From NCBI GenBank assembly GCA_039000515.1, contig JBCFYV010000012.1, positions 126,610,132 through 126,674,131 of the forward strand: a DNA stretch of 64,000 nucleotides. Reading direction: 5' to 3'. Of this stretch, positions 1 through 10,510 are shown piece by piece. Positions within the stretch are counted from its first letter, which is position 1. The number at the start of each line of letters is the position of its first letter. The DNA is from Timema cristinae (lineage: Eukaryota > Arthropoda > Insecta > Phasmatodea > Timematidae). A model generated the notes under the pieces. It was not told the DNA's origin. It saw only the letters and a list, made by a program, of their open reading frames with translations, and did not search any database. Made by a program: the position numbers and the translations under genes.

Positions 1-805
1 TAAATCAACGGTAAAATTTAATTTTATTCGAATTTTAGAAGTAAATATTTGGATAATTCGAGGCCTCTAGAGTGTTAATTTTTACAAGTTTGTACTAATT
101 TCAAACCTAACTTAACGATCTTTACTAAACCCCCCCTTGCGCCGATAGTGTCAAATAGGGCTGTAGTTAGAACAGAGAAAACGCACCGGTGGCGAGCGAG
201 TTGCCTAATATAGGGGATATGATGGCTCGGGTTTCAACTTTCGTGTGCTAGTTTTCCTTGTTTTTTAATGTACTGTAACTATGTATATAATGTGTGTTTG
301 GTATAGCATTTATAACATCTGTTTGTTTACATGTAGAATAATTTATTGTGTACCAGCTGTCTAGATACTCATGAAAATGGTTAATTCCAATTTTGGATAT
401 TTATAATTTTTTTTAGTTCTACCTTGGACCTCTAATTAAAAAAATTCTACTGTTTTTAACTAATTAAATGTCCACTACAACTGCACGATATAATTTTAAC
501 CCGTCAGTCAATAATTTACCCCCCCCCCATTCCCCCTTGGCCATCTATCTATTTCAGCGGTACTTCCAGAAATATACTTTTAGCGGGCAAGCAATGTATT
601 GAAGATGTCGTTTATGTAAAAATTGTTTTCAAATTTGAAATTTTAGGGGAAATTTTAATGCGTATAAAGCGACTTTTGAATATAAATCCTGCTCTTAAAA
701 TGTAGCCTATGCATTTGACATCTTCAGTGAACTATTTTAAAGTTCTATTTTATTTGTTTGAAGATTTTATAAACATTATTTGAAATCTTAGATCCTGGGC
801 GCGGC
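1..805. other. AT-rich intergenic DNA, no gene seen
   Basis: I see no coding region, tRNA-like head or tandem array here. The stretch has short C homopolymers near 129 and 520 and is otherwise AT-rich. Around 50-85 a segment containing GGATAATTCGAGGCCTC faintly resembles a pogo/Tigger-type terminal repeat (compare 59113), but no partner end is visible. Confidence 0.6.
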
Positions 806-2104
806 CAACTGGGTGCCAGGACAACTGGGTATCAGGACAACTGGGTACCAGGACAACTGGGTTCCAGGACAACTGGGTATCAGGACAACTGGGTGCCAGG
901 ACAACTGGGTTCCAGGACAACTGGGTATCAGGACAACTGTGTACCAGGACAACTGTGTACCAGGACAACTGGGTATCAGGACAACTGGGTGCCGGGACAA
1001 CTGGGTACCAGGACAACTGGGTGCCAGGACAACTGTGTACCAGGACAACTGGGTATCAGGACAACTGGGTACCAGGACAACTGGGTTCCAGGACAACTGG
1101 GTATCAGGACAACTGGGTGCCAGGACAACTGGGTGCCAGGACAACTGGGTTCCAGGACAACTGGGTATCAGGACAACTGTGTACCAGGACAACTGGGTAT
1201 CAGGACAACTGGGTACCAGGACAACTGGGTTCCAGGACAACTGGGTATCAGGACAACTGGGTGCTAGGACAACTGGGTTCCAGGACAACTGGGTATCAGG
1301 ACAACTGGGTGCCAGGACAACTGGGTATCAGGACAACTGGGTACCAGGACAACTGGTACAAGGACAACTGGGTACCAGGACAACTGTGTACCAGGACAAC
1401 TGGGTATCAGGACAACTGGGTACAAGGACAACTGGGTATCAGGACAACTGGGTACAAGGACAACTGGGTACAAGGACAACTGTGTACCAGGACAACTGGG
1501 TACAAGGACAACTGGGTACAAGGACAACTGGGTACCAGGACAACTGGGTACAAGGACAACTGGGTACCAGGACAACTGGGTACAAGGACAACTGGGTGCC
1601 AGGACAACTGGGTACCAGGACAACTGGGTACCAGGACAACTGGGTACCAGGACAACTGGGTGCCAGGACAACTGGGTACAAGGACAACTGGGTACCAGGA
1701 CAACTGGGTGCCAGGACAACTGGGTACAAGGACAACTGTGTATCAGGACAACTGGGTGCCAGGACAACTGGGTGCCAGGACAACTGGGTGCCAGGACAAC
1801 TGGGTACCAGGACAACTGGGTGCCAGGACAACTGGGTATCAGGACAACTGGGTATCAGGACAACTGGGTACCAGGACAACTGGGTACCAGGACAACTGGG
1901 TACAAGGACAACTGGGTACCAGGACAACTGGGTACAAGGACAACTGGGTACCAGGACAACTGGGTACCAGGACAACTGGGTACCAGGACAACTGGGTACA
2001 AGGACAACTGGGTACAAGGACAACTGGGTACCAGGACAACTGGGTACCAGGACAACTGGGTACAAGGACAACTGGGTGCCAGGAGAACTGGGTGCCAGGA
2101 GAAC
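806..2104. repeat. 16-bp minisatellite, about 81 copies
   Basis: The unit is GGACAACTGGGTACCA, with substitutions mainly at the variable tetranucleotide (TACC, TATC, TGCC, TTCC, TACA) and GGG/GTG before it. Because 16 is not a multiple of 3, any frame cycles through all three phases every 48 bp. No phase holds a stop on either strand, which produces open frames of up to 435 codons. The first and last units are diverged (GGCGCGGCC at the left, GGAGAAC at the right). This is non-coding minisatellite DNA, not a protein repeat. Confidence 0.95.
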
Positions 2105-2780
2105 ACGGCGCCAAAAGTAACCCCACTGGCGTACAGCCCGTGAATATGTTTGTAGTTTGTAAGAAATCAGGACTTGGCCTTGTCCTCGCCAGAACTCTTC
2201 TGACCAGCCAGAGATGTAGTTGGACTGGAAAGTAACCGGAAGTGGGTGCCACCAATCAAGCCACGACATTAACCACCGAACTGAGAGTACCTCAACACCC
2301 GAAAGGTTATCTATCACCTCTGTTTGTTTCAGGGGCAGGCGATCTGTAGCCCTCAAATTACGGTTCAATTTCATAAAACACTTTGAATGAAATACTGTAA
2401 TTGATGATGGTGTTAACACTTGGTTCATGAGCACGGCCGAGGGTGAATAATAGTGTCTAGGATGTACAACATGGTGGTGTTGGGACAGACACCAAGGTGT
2501 TGGAATCCGAGTAGGTTGAGTCACGTCTACCCCCTCACCTCTTACTACCCGCAACTGATCAAGAAGGCAGCATTTGTTTGTTTTATTGCTAGGAAAGAGA
2601 GAGTGCAAAACAATTTAAAAAACAACACAGCTAGTATATTAGACGGGATTTGAACCTTGACCCTACTGTCACCAATGAACTAGACTAAGCGAGCCAGACA
2701 TCTAGTCTGCGTGCCCCTCAATGCTTGTCAGGAAGACAAGTCCATGGAACTATTAGCGCTAACTTGAACCAATAGAAGGC
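2105..2780. other. Unique DNA with a minus-strand tRNA-like SINE head
   Basis: No gene is recognised. Positions about 2640-2720 read on the minus strand like the head of a tRNA-derived SINE: the complement of a GGTTCAAATCC-type B box lies near 2648 (GGATTTGAACC on plus) and an A-box-like complement lies near 2690. The rest is unassigned. Confidence 0.4.
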
Positions 2781-2784
2781 AACC

Positions 2785-3012
2785 CGTGACGGTGGTCCAA
2801 CGGTCTAGGGCTCCATTATAACAATAGACTGGACTGCCGAGGATGGGGATATTGGGGTTCGTATCCTGATTGGGTACTACGGGTGTTTTTTTGTAAATGG
2901 CTTCAAGATCTACTTCAAAGCAAACGCGAGTACATTTCCTCTAAATTCAACCTTCCTCATACTTAGGACAGTAGTGTAAACATGTGGATATCCTGAACGG
3001 GTGGTAGGACTC
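2785..3012 (+). mobile_element. tRNA-derived SINE
   Basis: The element opens with an A-box-like TGGTCCAACGGTCTAGGG followed by a B box GGTTCGTATCC near 2857, the internal RNA polymerase III promoter layout of tRNA-derived SINEs. The body has the family's ACGCGAGTACATTTCCTCTA block and ends with TATCCTGAACGGGTGGTAGG, the diverged form of a 3' end shared by other copies in this window. The head does not fold into a proper tRNA and has insertions, so it is a retroposon rather than a tRNA gene. Confidence 0.75.
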
Positions 3013-3254
3013 TCCCCCCCTCCCCCCAGGGGTCCGTGATCGTGCGAGGGGATATGTTTGTTGATCAAGAGGAGCAGATCACTCTCTAAGGAGGAGGGAG
3101 GTAATCATAGCTTGTGGTGGGACTCCAGGGTCTTCCCTCAGATCTTATTTAGCAGGGGGAGGGGGTGGAGGTATAGTCCGATACAACGACAAATAGGCAC
3201 TGGGAAAACCGAGAGGAAAGTTAGATATGTTCATATCATTGAATGTGTAAATAC
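3013..3254. other. G-rich unique sequence, no gene seen
   Basis: The stretch holds C- and G-rich tracts (3013-3033 and 3155-3170). The short open frame from 3058 runs into the following array and has no recognisable domain. Confidence 0.5.
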
Positions 3255-3917
3255 AAGATGTATCAACCTAGCGAGTGTATCTGCTGGGTTTTAATTAATA
3301 ACTGATATCTCTCCACCAGGATCGCTAGTGTCAACAGCAAGATGTATCAACCTAGCGAGTGTATCTGCTGGGTTTTAATTAATAACTGATATCTCTCCAC
3401 CAGGATCGCTAGTGTAAACACCAAGATGTATCTACCTAGCGAGTGTATCTGCTGGGTTTTAATTAATAACTGATATCTCTCCACCAGGATCGCTAGTGTC
3501 AACACCAAGATGTATCTACCTAGCGAGTGTAGCTGCTGGGTTTTAATTAATAACTGATTCTCCACCAGGGTCGCTAGTGTCAACACCAAGATGTATCAAC
3601 CTAGCGAGTGTATCTGCTGGGTTTTAATTAATAACTGATATCTCTCCACCAGGGTCGCTAGTGTCAACACCAAGATGAATTAACCTAGCGAGTGTAGCTG
3701 CTGGGTTTTAATTAATAACTATATCTCTCCACCAGGATCGCTAGTGTCAACACCAATATGTATCAACATAGCGAGTGTATCTGCTGGGTTTTAATTAATA
3801 ACTGATATCTCTCCGCCAGGATCGCTAGTGTCAACAGCAAGATGTATCAACCTAGCGAGTGTAGCTGCTGGGTTTTAATTAATAACTGATATCATTCCGC
3901 CAGGATCACTAGTGTTA
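3255..3917. repeat. 84-bp minisatellite, about 8 copies
   Basis: The unit begins AAGATGTATCAACCTAGCGA and contains GGGTTTTAATTAATAACTGA in its middle and CCACCAGGATCGCTAGTGT at its end. Starts at 3255, 3339, 3423 and 3507 give the 84-bp period; later copies have small deletions. Both ends of the unit contain CTAGCGA/TCGCTAG, a short inverted pair, so each unit could form a hairpin. Confidence 0.93.
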
Positions 3918-3967
3918 TACAACCCTGTTGTATGTTTCTCTGACCATCACTAAGCTACAATATTCTT

Positions 3968-4150
3968 CTGTGGCCTCATGGTCTAAGGTGCTACTCTCGC
4001 AGTAGACTAGATTGCCGATGATCGGGTAGCTCAAGGTTCGAATCTTGGTCTGATATACAGTACTTAGGGTGTTTTTACAATGGTTTTCTACGCTCATTCT
4101 ATAAAAATGTGGATACACTTTATTATAAATATAACCTTCATAATCCATAA
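3968..4150 (+). mobile_element. tRNA-derived SINE, 3' truncated
   Basis: The head reads TGGCCTCATGGTCTAAGGTG (A-box region) and then a B box AGGTTCGAATC near 4034. The following pyrimidine-rich body matches the copies at 40180 and 57508. The usual GGGTAGTAAGACG end is missing here but appears alone at about 4366, so the two may be parts of one copy split by about 215 bp. Confidence 0.75.
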
Positions 4151-4359
4151 AACCATCAGCTTAGTCAGTACATATGCGTAAATCCGAATTGGTTACAGAC
4201 GGTGACCGGTGATAGATAACCCAGGAAGTTTGTCCTTGTAACATAATAGTACGTTATTTTGGGTGAATATGAGAGTTTAAAGGCCGTATGAATACATCTT
4301 AGTAAAGTGGTCACCCCTTGGTGGACAAGTTGATACAGTAGTGGATGGAGATTAACATT

Positions 4360-4425
4360 ACTGGTAGCGTATAGCCCGAACGGGTAGTAAGACGCGGTGC
4401 TAAATAATAATAATAACATTACTGG
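4360..4425 (+). mobile_element. SINE 3' end with (AAT)n tail
   Basis: This short piece carries the shared 3' end: CCCGAACGGG (a perfect small hairpin) followed by TAGTAAGACGCGGTGCTAA and a short AAT tail. Confidence 0.7.
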
Positions 4426-4454
4426 TACATGTGTTGGCATCGAAGAGAGACCCC

Positions 4455-7146
4455 GTCAGGAGGAGTCACAGCTTCTACTCTCTGGAAGAGTCACAGCTTC
4501 CAATCTCTGGAGGAGTCTCAGCTTCCACTCTCTGGAGGAGTCTCAGCTTTCTCTCTGTGGAGGAGTCACAGATTCCACTCTCTGAGGAGTCTCAGCTTTC
4601 AATCTCTGGAGGAGTCACAGATTCCACTCTCTGGAGGAGTCTCAGCTTCCACTCTCTGGAGGAGTCTCAGCTTCCACTCTCTGAAGGAGTCTCAGCTTCC
4701 ACTCTCTGGAGGAGTCTCAGCTTTCACTCTGTGGAGGAGTCACAGATTCCACTCTCTGGAGGAGTCTCAGCTTTCAATCTCTGGAGGAGTCACAGATTCC
4801 ACTCTCTGGAGGAGTCACAGTTTCCACTCTTTGGAGGAGTCACAGCTTCCACTCTCTGGAGGAGTCTCAGCTTCCACTCTCTGAAGGAGTCTCAGCTTCC
4901 ACTCGCTTGGAGGAGTCATCAGATTCCACTCCTTGGAGAGTCACAGTTCCACTCTCTGGAGAGTCACAGCTTCCACTCTCTGGAGGAGTCACAGCTTCCA
5001 CTCTCTGGAGAGTCACAGTTCCACTCTCTGGAGGAGTCACAGCTTCCACTCTCTGGGAGTCACAGCTTCCACTCCTGGGATGATTCAGCTTCCAATCTCT
5101 GGAGGAGTTACAGCTTCCACTCTCTGGAGTAGTCACAGTCTTCCACTCTCTTGAGGAGTCACAGTTCCACTCGCTGAGGTAGTCATCACAGCTTCCACTC
5201 TCTTGAGGAGTCCACAACGTTTCCACTGACGCTTGAGGAGTCACAGATTCCACTCGCTTGAGGAGTCAGTTCACATTTTCCACTTCACTCTTGAGGAGTC
5301 ACAGATTCTCGATCGTTCCTCTTGAGGAGTGTCCACAGCTGTTTTCCACTCTCTGGAGGAGTCACAGCTTCCAATCTCTGGAGGAGTCACAGATTCCACT
5401 CTCTTGAGGAGTCACAGTTTCCACTCTCTGGAGGAGTCACAGCTTCCACTCTCTGGAGGAGTCTCAGCTTCCAATCTCTGGAGGAGTCACAGATTCCACT
5501 CTCTTGAGGAGTCACAGCTTCCACTCTCTTGAGGAGTCACAGTTTCCACTCTCTGGAAGAGTCACAGCTTCCACTCTCTGGAGGAGTCACAGCTTCTACT
5601 CTCTGGAGGAGTCTCAGCTTCCAATCTCTGGAGGAGTCACAGCTTCCACTCTCTGGAGGAGTCTCAGCTTCCAATCTCTGGAGGAGTCACAGCTTCCAAT
5701 CTCTGGAGGAGTCACAGCTTCCACTCTCTGGAGGAGTCTCAGCTTCCACTCTCTGGAGTAGTCACAGTTTCCACTCGCTTGAGGAGTCACAGATTCCACT
5801 CGCTTGAGGAGTCTCAGCTTCCAATCTCTGGAGGAGTCACAGATTCCACTCTCTTGAGGAGTCACAGCTTCCACTCTCTTGAGGAGTCACAGCTTCCACT
5901 CTCTGGAGGAGTCACAGCTTCCACTCTCTGGAGGAGTCACAGCTTCCACTCTCTGGAGGAGTCACAGCTTCCACTCTTGGAGGAGTCTCAGCTTCCACTC
6001 TCTGGATGAGTCTCAGCTTCCAATCTCTGGAGGAGTCTCAGCTTCCACTCTCTGGAGTAGTCACAGTTTCCACTCGCTTGAGGAGTCACAGATTCCACTC
6101 GCTTGAGGAGTCACAGCTTCCACTCTCTTGAGGAGTCACAGCTTCCACTCGCTTGAGGAGTCACAGATTCCACTCGCTTGAGGAGTCACAGTTTCCACTC
6201 TCTTGAGGAGTCACAGATTCCACTCGCTTGAGGAGTCACAGTTTCCACTCTCTGGAGGAGTCACAGCTTCCAATCTCTGGAGGAGTCACAGATTCCACTC
6301 TCTTGAGGAGTCACAGTTTCCACTCTCTGGAGGAGTCACAGCTTCCACTCTCTGGAGGAGTCTCAGCTTCCAATCTCTGGAGGAGTCACAGATTCCACTC
6401 TCTTGAGGAGTCACAACTTCCACTCTCTGGAGGAGTCACAGCTTCCACTCTCTGGAGGAGTCACAGCTTCCACTCTCTGGAGGAGTCACAGCTTCTACTC
6501 TCTGGAGGAGTCTCAGCTTCCAATCTCTGGAGGAGTCACAGCTTCCACTCTCTGGAGGAGTCTCAGCTTCCAATCTCTGGAGGAGTCACAGCTTCCAATC
6601 TCTGGAGGAGTCACAGCTTCCACTCTCTGGAGGAGTCTCAGCTTCCACTCTCTGGAGTAGTCACAGTTTCCACTCGCTTGAGGAGTCACAGATTCCAATC
6701 TCTGGAGGAGTCTCAGCTTCCAATCTCTGGAGGAGTCACAGCTTCCAATCTCTGGAGGAGTCACAGCTTCCAATCTCTGGAGGAGTCACAGCTTCCACTC
6801 TCTGGAGTAGTCACAGTTTCCAATCTCTGGAGGAGTCTCAGCTTCCAATCTCTGGAGGAGTCACAGATTCCACTCTCTTGAGGAGTCACAGCTTCCAATC
6901 TCTGGAGGAGTCACAGCTTCCAATCTCTGGAGGAGTCACAGATTCCACTCTCTTGAGGAGTCACAGTTTCCACTCTCTGGAGGAGTCACAGCTTCCACTC
7001 TCTGGAGGAGTCTCAGCTTCCAATCTCTGGAGGAGTCACAGATTCCAATCTCTGGAGGAGTCTCAGCTTCCAATCTCTGGAGGAGTCACAGATTCCAATC
7101 TCTGGAGGAGTCTCAGCTTCCAATCTCTGGAGTAGTCACAGATTCC
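4455..7146. repeat. 25-bp minisatellite, about 107 copies
   Basis: The core is GGAGGAGTCACAGCTTCCA followed by CTCTCT. Variants include TCTCAG for TCACAG, CAATCT for CACTCT, GATTCC for GCTTCC and TTGAGG for TGGAGG. From about 4900 to 5340 the units are badly degenerate with many 1-2 base indels; on either side they are regular. Blocks of several units recur (for example near 5340-5530 and 6228-6430), so the array grew partly by segmental duplication. Open frames of up to 233 codons are phase-cycling artefacts. Confidence 0.95.
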
Positions 7147-7259
7147 GTGGCCTGGAAGCCTTACTTGTTGCCCTACCCATCCTGGACACTACGCTATTGG
7201 GGTAGAGAAAATTCAGAGTAAATGTACCAACATTTGCGTATAAGGTAAGGATGAGGGAG

Positions 7260-7400
7260 ATATAATATATGGGAAGTATTCCGTACCCAAAATTACGTGG
7301 AGAGGGAGTGGGAAACCATTTAAGAAAAAATCCTCAACATACCCAACCGGGACTCGAAGCTCGATCTCCCCTCACCGGAAGTCCAGTAAGTTGTAGCTTT
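7260..7400 (-). mobile_element. SINE fragment, minus strand
   Basis: Read on the minus strand this holds the B box (plus strand AACCGGGACTCGAAGC near 7343) and the complement of the family body (GGGAAACCATTTAAGAAAAA). It is cut at its tRNA end by the adjacent 43-bp array. Confidence 0.6.
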
Positions 7401-7417
7401 GTTTCCAGGAAATTGTC

Positions 7418-8152
7418 GGTGCTGGAACTACCAGAGATAGATATGTTATATTCTTATGGAGGTGCTGGAACTACCAGAGATAGATATGTTATATTCTTAT
7501 GGAGGTGCTGGAACTACCATAGATAGATATGTTATATTCTTATGGAGGTGCTGGAACTACCAGAGATAGATATGTTATATTCTTATGGAGGTGCTGGAAC
7601 TACCATAGATAGATATGTTATATTCTTATGGAGGTGCTGGAACTACCAGAGATAGATATGTTATATTCTTATGGAGGTGCTGGAACTACCAGAAATAGAT
7701 ATGTTATATTCTTATGGAGGTGCTGGAACTACCAGAGATAGATATGTTATATTCTTATGGAGGTGCTGGAACTACCAGAGATAGATATGTTATATTCTTA
7801 TGGAGGTGCTGGAACTACCATAGATAGATATGTTATATTCTTATGGAGGTGCTGGAACTACCAGAGATAGATATGTTATATTCTTATGGAGGTGCTGGAA
7901 CTACCAGAAATAGATATGTTATATTCTTATGGAGGTGCTGGAACTACCAGAGATAGATATGTTATATTCTTATGGAGGTGCTGGAACTACCAGAGATAGA
8001 TATGTTATATTCTTATGGAGGTGCTGGAACTACCAGAAATAGATATGTTATATTCTTATGGAGGTGCTGGAACTACCAGAAATAGATATGTTATATTCTT
8101 ATGGAGGTGCTGGAACTACCAGAAATAGATATGTTATATTCTTATGGAGGTA
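7418..8152. repeat. 43-bp minisatellite, 17 copies
   Basis: The unit starts GGTGCTGGAACTACCAGAGA and continues TAGATATGTTATATTCTTAT. The copies are strikingly uniform: almost the only variation is AGA, TAGA or AAA at one position (CAGAGAT, CATAGAT, CAGAAAT), and there are no indels. The patterns of the three variants repeat in blocks, which points to recent amplification of multi-unit segments. Confidence 0.96.
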
Positions 8153-8171
8153 TTCACCATTTCTAATCATT

Positions 8172-8300
8172 TTCAGGAATCTCAACAACTCAACATACTC
8201 CAGACATTAAGGAAATGAGGAAAGCTATGAAGAAATTCACTCTACATACTCCAGACATTAAGGAAATGAGGAGAGCTATGATGGAAATTCACTCAACTTA
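8172..8300. repeat. Two-copy direct repeat, about 57 bp
   Basis: ACATACTCCAGACATTAAGG and the following AAATGAGG block occur twice in tandem (8192 and 8244). This is a minimal array next to the 43-bp array. Confidence 0.8.
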
Positions 8301-8463
8301 TTAAGTTCTGATGGATTAAATGGCCGAACTATTGCATTTGTTAGTTACGGCTATAGCCGCATCCAAATATCAAATTCTTTTAGTTGTAAAATGAAACCTG
8401 GACACGGGAATTGAACCCGGGACAGCCCTGTTTTACTGGATAGTCACTTTTTTTTATTGTCTT

Positions 8464-8680
8464 TGATTTATCTGATTACCAAACCCTTGCTTCACCGCTG
8501 ACAAGACATCTTGTGAATGTGGGGAATGCCAGGCCTCCACCGTGGTTCGTATTCCACGTTAAACTGTAGGTCCTCCATTTCATCTCACAATCACCCCACC
8601 ATTACACATTAGCGTAAGTGCGTATAACCCGAACGGGTAGTAAGCCACGGTGCTATAATAATTAATAAATAATAATAATA

Positions 8681-8716
<36 letters not shown>
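8464..8716 (+). mobile_element. SINE, headless copy with long (AAT)n tail
   Basis: From TTATCTGATTACCAAACCCT to CCCGAACGGGTAGTAAG this matches the full-length copy at 9785, but the tRNA-like head is absent. The tail is an (AAT)n microsatellite of about 75 bp. Just upstream (about 8397-8430) is a minus-strand B-box-like sequence, GGGAATTGAACCCGGGAC on plus, from another tRNA-like fragment. Confidence 0.8.
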
Positions 8717-8718
<2 letters not shown>

Positions 8719-8849
8719 TTGTTTTTGTATTGTTTACACATACATGTTTTTACGTAATAAGCCCTCGGCTGAAATATCGTATTTTAATGGCGGCCCATCT
8801 TTACTCCTAAATACCCAATGCGAACCTTTGGGCCAAAACATTTGCCCAG

Positions 8850-8960
8850 GCCTGTTGTAACGCATCACTAAGTGAGACACTGGTGCTGAGAAGATCAAGG
8901 GTTCGAGTCTGGGCCGGATACAATGTTTTCCTCCACGCGAATGCGGTTACATCTCAGAAC
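8850..8960 (+). mobile_element. Degenerate SINE fragment
   Basis: A B-box-like GGGTTCGAGTCTGGGCC near 8909 is followed by TTTTCCTCCACGCGAATGCG, a body block typical of the SINEs in this window. No clear A box or 3' end. Confidence 0.5.
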
Positions 8961-9784
8961 TCTTGTTCCCTCCTCTCTGATCCACCATTGTAATTATGCG
9001 GGACGTGCAGTATCACGTGGTGCATATCAAGTTGGCCGCCATGTTACCCCCTCCCTCAACATCTGCTAGGCTCCCTCAGTCAAACGTTGAAAAGTCGGTG
9101 ATGTTGATGTTGATGTTGATGCAACCAAATTGTCCGGTGTAACGAGATCCTAGCACAAGTCAACCTTACCGAGATAATATTGTAAGTAGCCCAACTGTGG
9201 CGCCATCTGTTGATCGTGTGCAGGAAGTATTGTTATTCACTCTACCGGCCTATTAGTCACGTGTCAGGGGGAGGGGGGGGGGGGCAGGTGGAGGGATATC
9301 ATCACGCACCCTCACACTCACTTGTTTGTTTGATTTAGACTTTATAAGAACATTTCAACTGCCATGAATTTGTTAAGAATACACCCCTGACGGGATTCGA
9401 ATATGATTCTATGTCACTTAGGTCATAGCTACAGTTCAACGTTCATAGGAAGAATCTTATCTGACAGCTAGAAAAAGTTACTAGGTCTATTTACACGTAT
9501 TCATACGTCAAATCATGTGATCTGCCACTGTCACTTTTGATAAATATTATCAATAAATATATTATAATAATAAATAGTTATAATAATTAAAACATATGTT
9601 AGTAGAAAAGTATTAATGTTGAACGCAAATTAACATGTTTGTATTTTATCAAAGGCCCTTTTTATAAAAATTCTATTATAAACAACAAGATATGATCCAA
9701 GGTTTCAAAAGATACAACTGAGTCTGAATTAAAGCTAGAAAGCAAAATTATCTGATGGGTTTTTATCAGTGTTTTATTTGGACA
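8961..9784. other. Unique DNA with simple repeats, no gene seen
   Basis: It contains a short TGATGT microsatellite near 9100-9122 and a G-run near 9269-9284. The ATAATA-rich part (9540-9600) is low complexity. No coding region is supported. Confidence 0.5.
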
Positions 9785-10095
9785 TGTCGGTGACCGGTGG
9801 TCTAGGGGTAAGGTGTCAGACTTCTGTGCTGGCGGCCGGGGTTCAATCCTCGGTCCCGGCACAGATTTATCTGATTACCAAACCCTTCCTTCACCTCTGA
9901 CAAGACATCTTGTGAATGTGGGGAATACCAGGCCTCCACCGTGGTTCGGATTCCAAGTTAAACTGTAGGTCCTTCATTTCATCTCACAATAACCCTACCA
10001 TTACACATTAGCGTAAGTGCGTATAACCCGAACGGGTAGTAAGACGTGGTGCTAATAATAATAATAATAATAAATAATAATAATAATATTTGGAC
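9785..10095 (+). mobile_element. Full-length tRNA-derived SINE
   Basis: The head has an A box (GGTGGTCTAGGGGTAAGG) and a B box (GGGGTTCAATCC near 9839), a tRNA-like layout of about 75 bp. It is followed by a body of about 150 bp shared with the copy at 8464, then GCGTATAACCCGAACGGG, TAGTAAGACGTGGTGCTAA and an AAT tail. This is the most complete member of the family whose head differs from those at 40180 and 57508 while the 3' end is the same. Confidence 0.85.
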
Positions 10096-10194
10096 ATCAC
10101 GAAGCAATCAAATATAAAGAGTAAGTGGGGTAATTTAAAAATAATGTTTTACCAGCGTACTACACCATTTTATTACAGCCATGAGGTATGGCAT

Positions 10195-10345
10195 AAGAAT
10201 GAATACAACTTTTTAGTGAATGCACCCGCATTTGCTTGGGAAGATAGTGGGAATACCTTTCCTCTCTACTACTGGCTGAAGCTCAAACACAGACCTTCCC
10301 ATTACTGACGACCAAATTAGACGTGGTTGACGTTTATTCCGCGTG
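10195..10345 (-). mobile_element. SINE fragment, minus strand
   Basis: ATGCACCCGCATTTGCTTGG is the complement of the ACGCAAATGCGGGT body block seen in the plus-strand SINEs, and AAACACAGACCTTCCCATTA occupies the place of the tRNA-like head. The 72-codon frame over it is not a gene. Confidence 0.5.
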
Positions 10346-10510
10346 GTCACCAATGAGGATGGGTAGTAAAGAATGGTAACACCCCGGTAGAATGTTCCAT
10401 GACCATGTCCGAGGTTGGTTAGCCAAGCAAGGCGGCAACAGGCTTAGTAGATCCTAGATACCAGGAGCAGTAGATCAGAGAGAGCGCGTGCTATGAGGGG
10501 GGGTGGGAAT

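Noticed and set aside
813..2235. Open frames of 426 and 435 codons on plus and 389 on minus across the 16-bp array
   Set aside because: The unit has no stop in any phase, so long frames on both strands are automatic. No leader, domain or codon bias supports a protein.
4431..7135. Long frames repeating SLEESQLPLSGGV across the 25-bp array
   Set aside because: The peptide is just the 75-bp phase cycle of the DNA repeat and is broken wherever an indel occurs.
10090..10308. 72-codon plus-strand gene
   Set aside because: It is assembled from a SINE tail and an opposed SINE fragment and has no domain.
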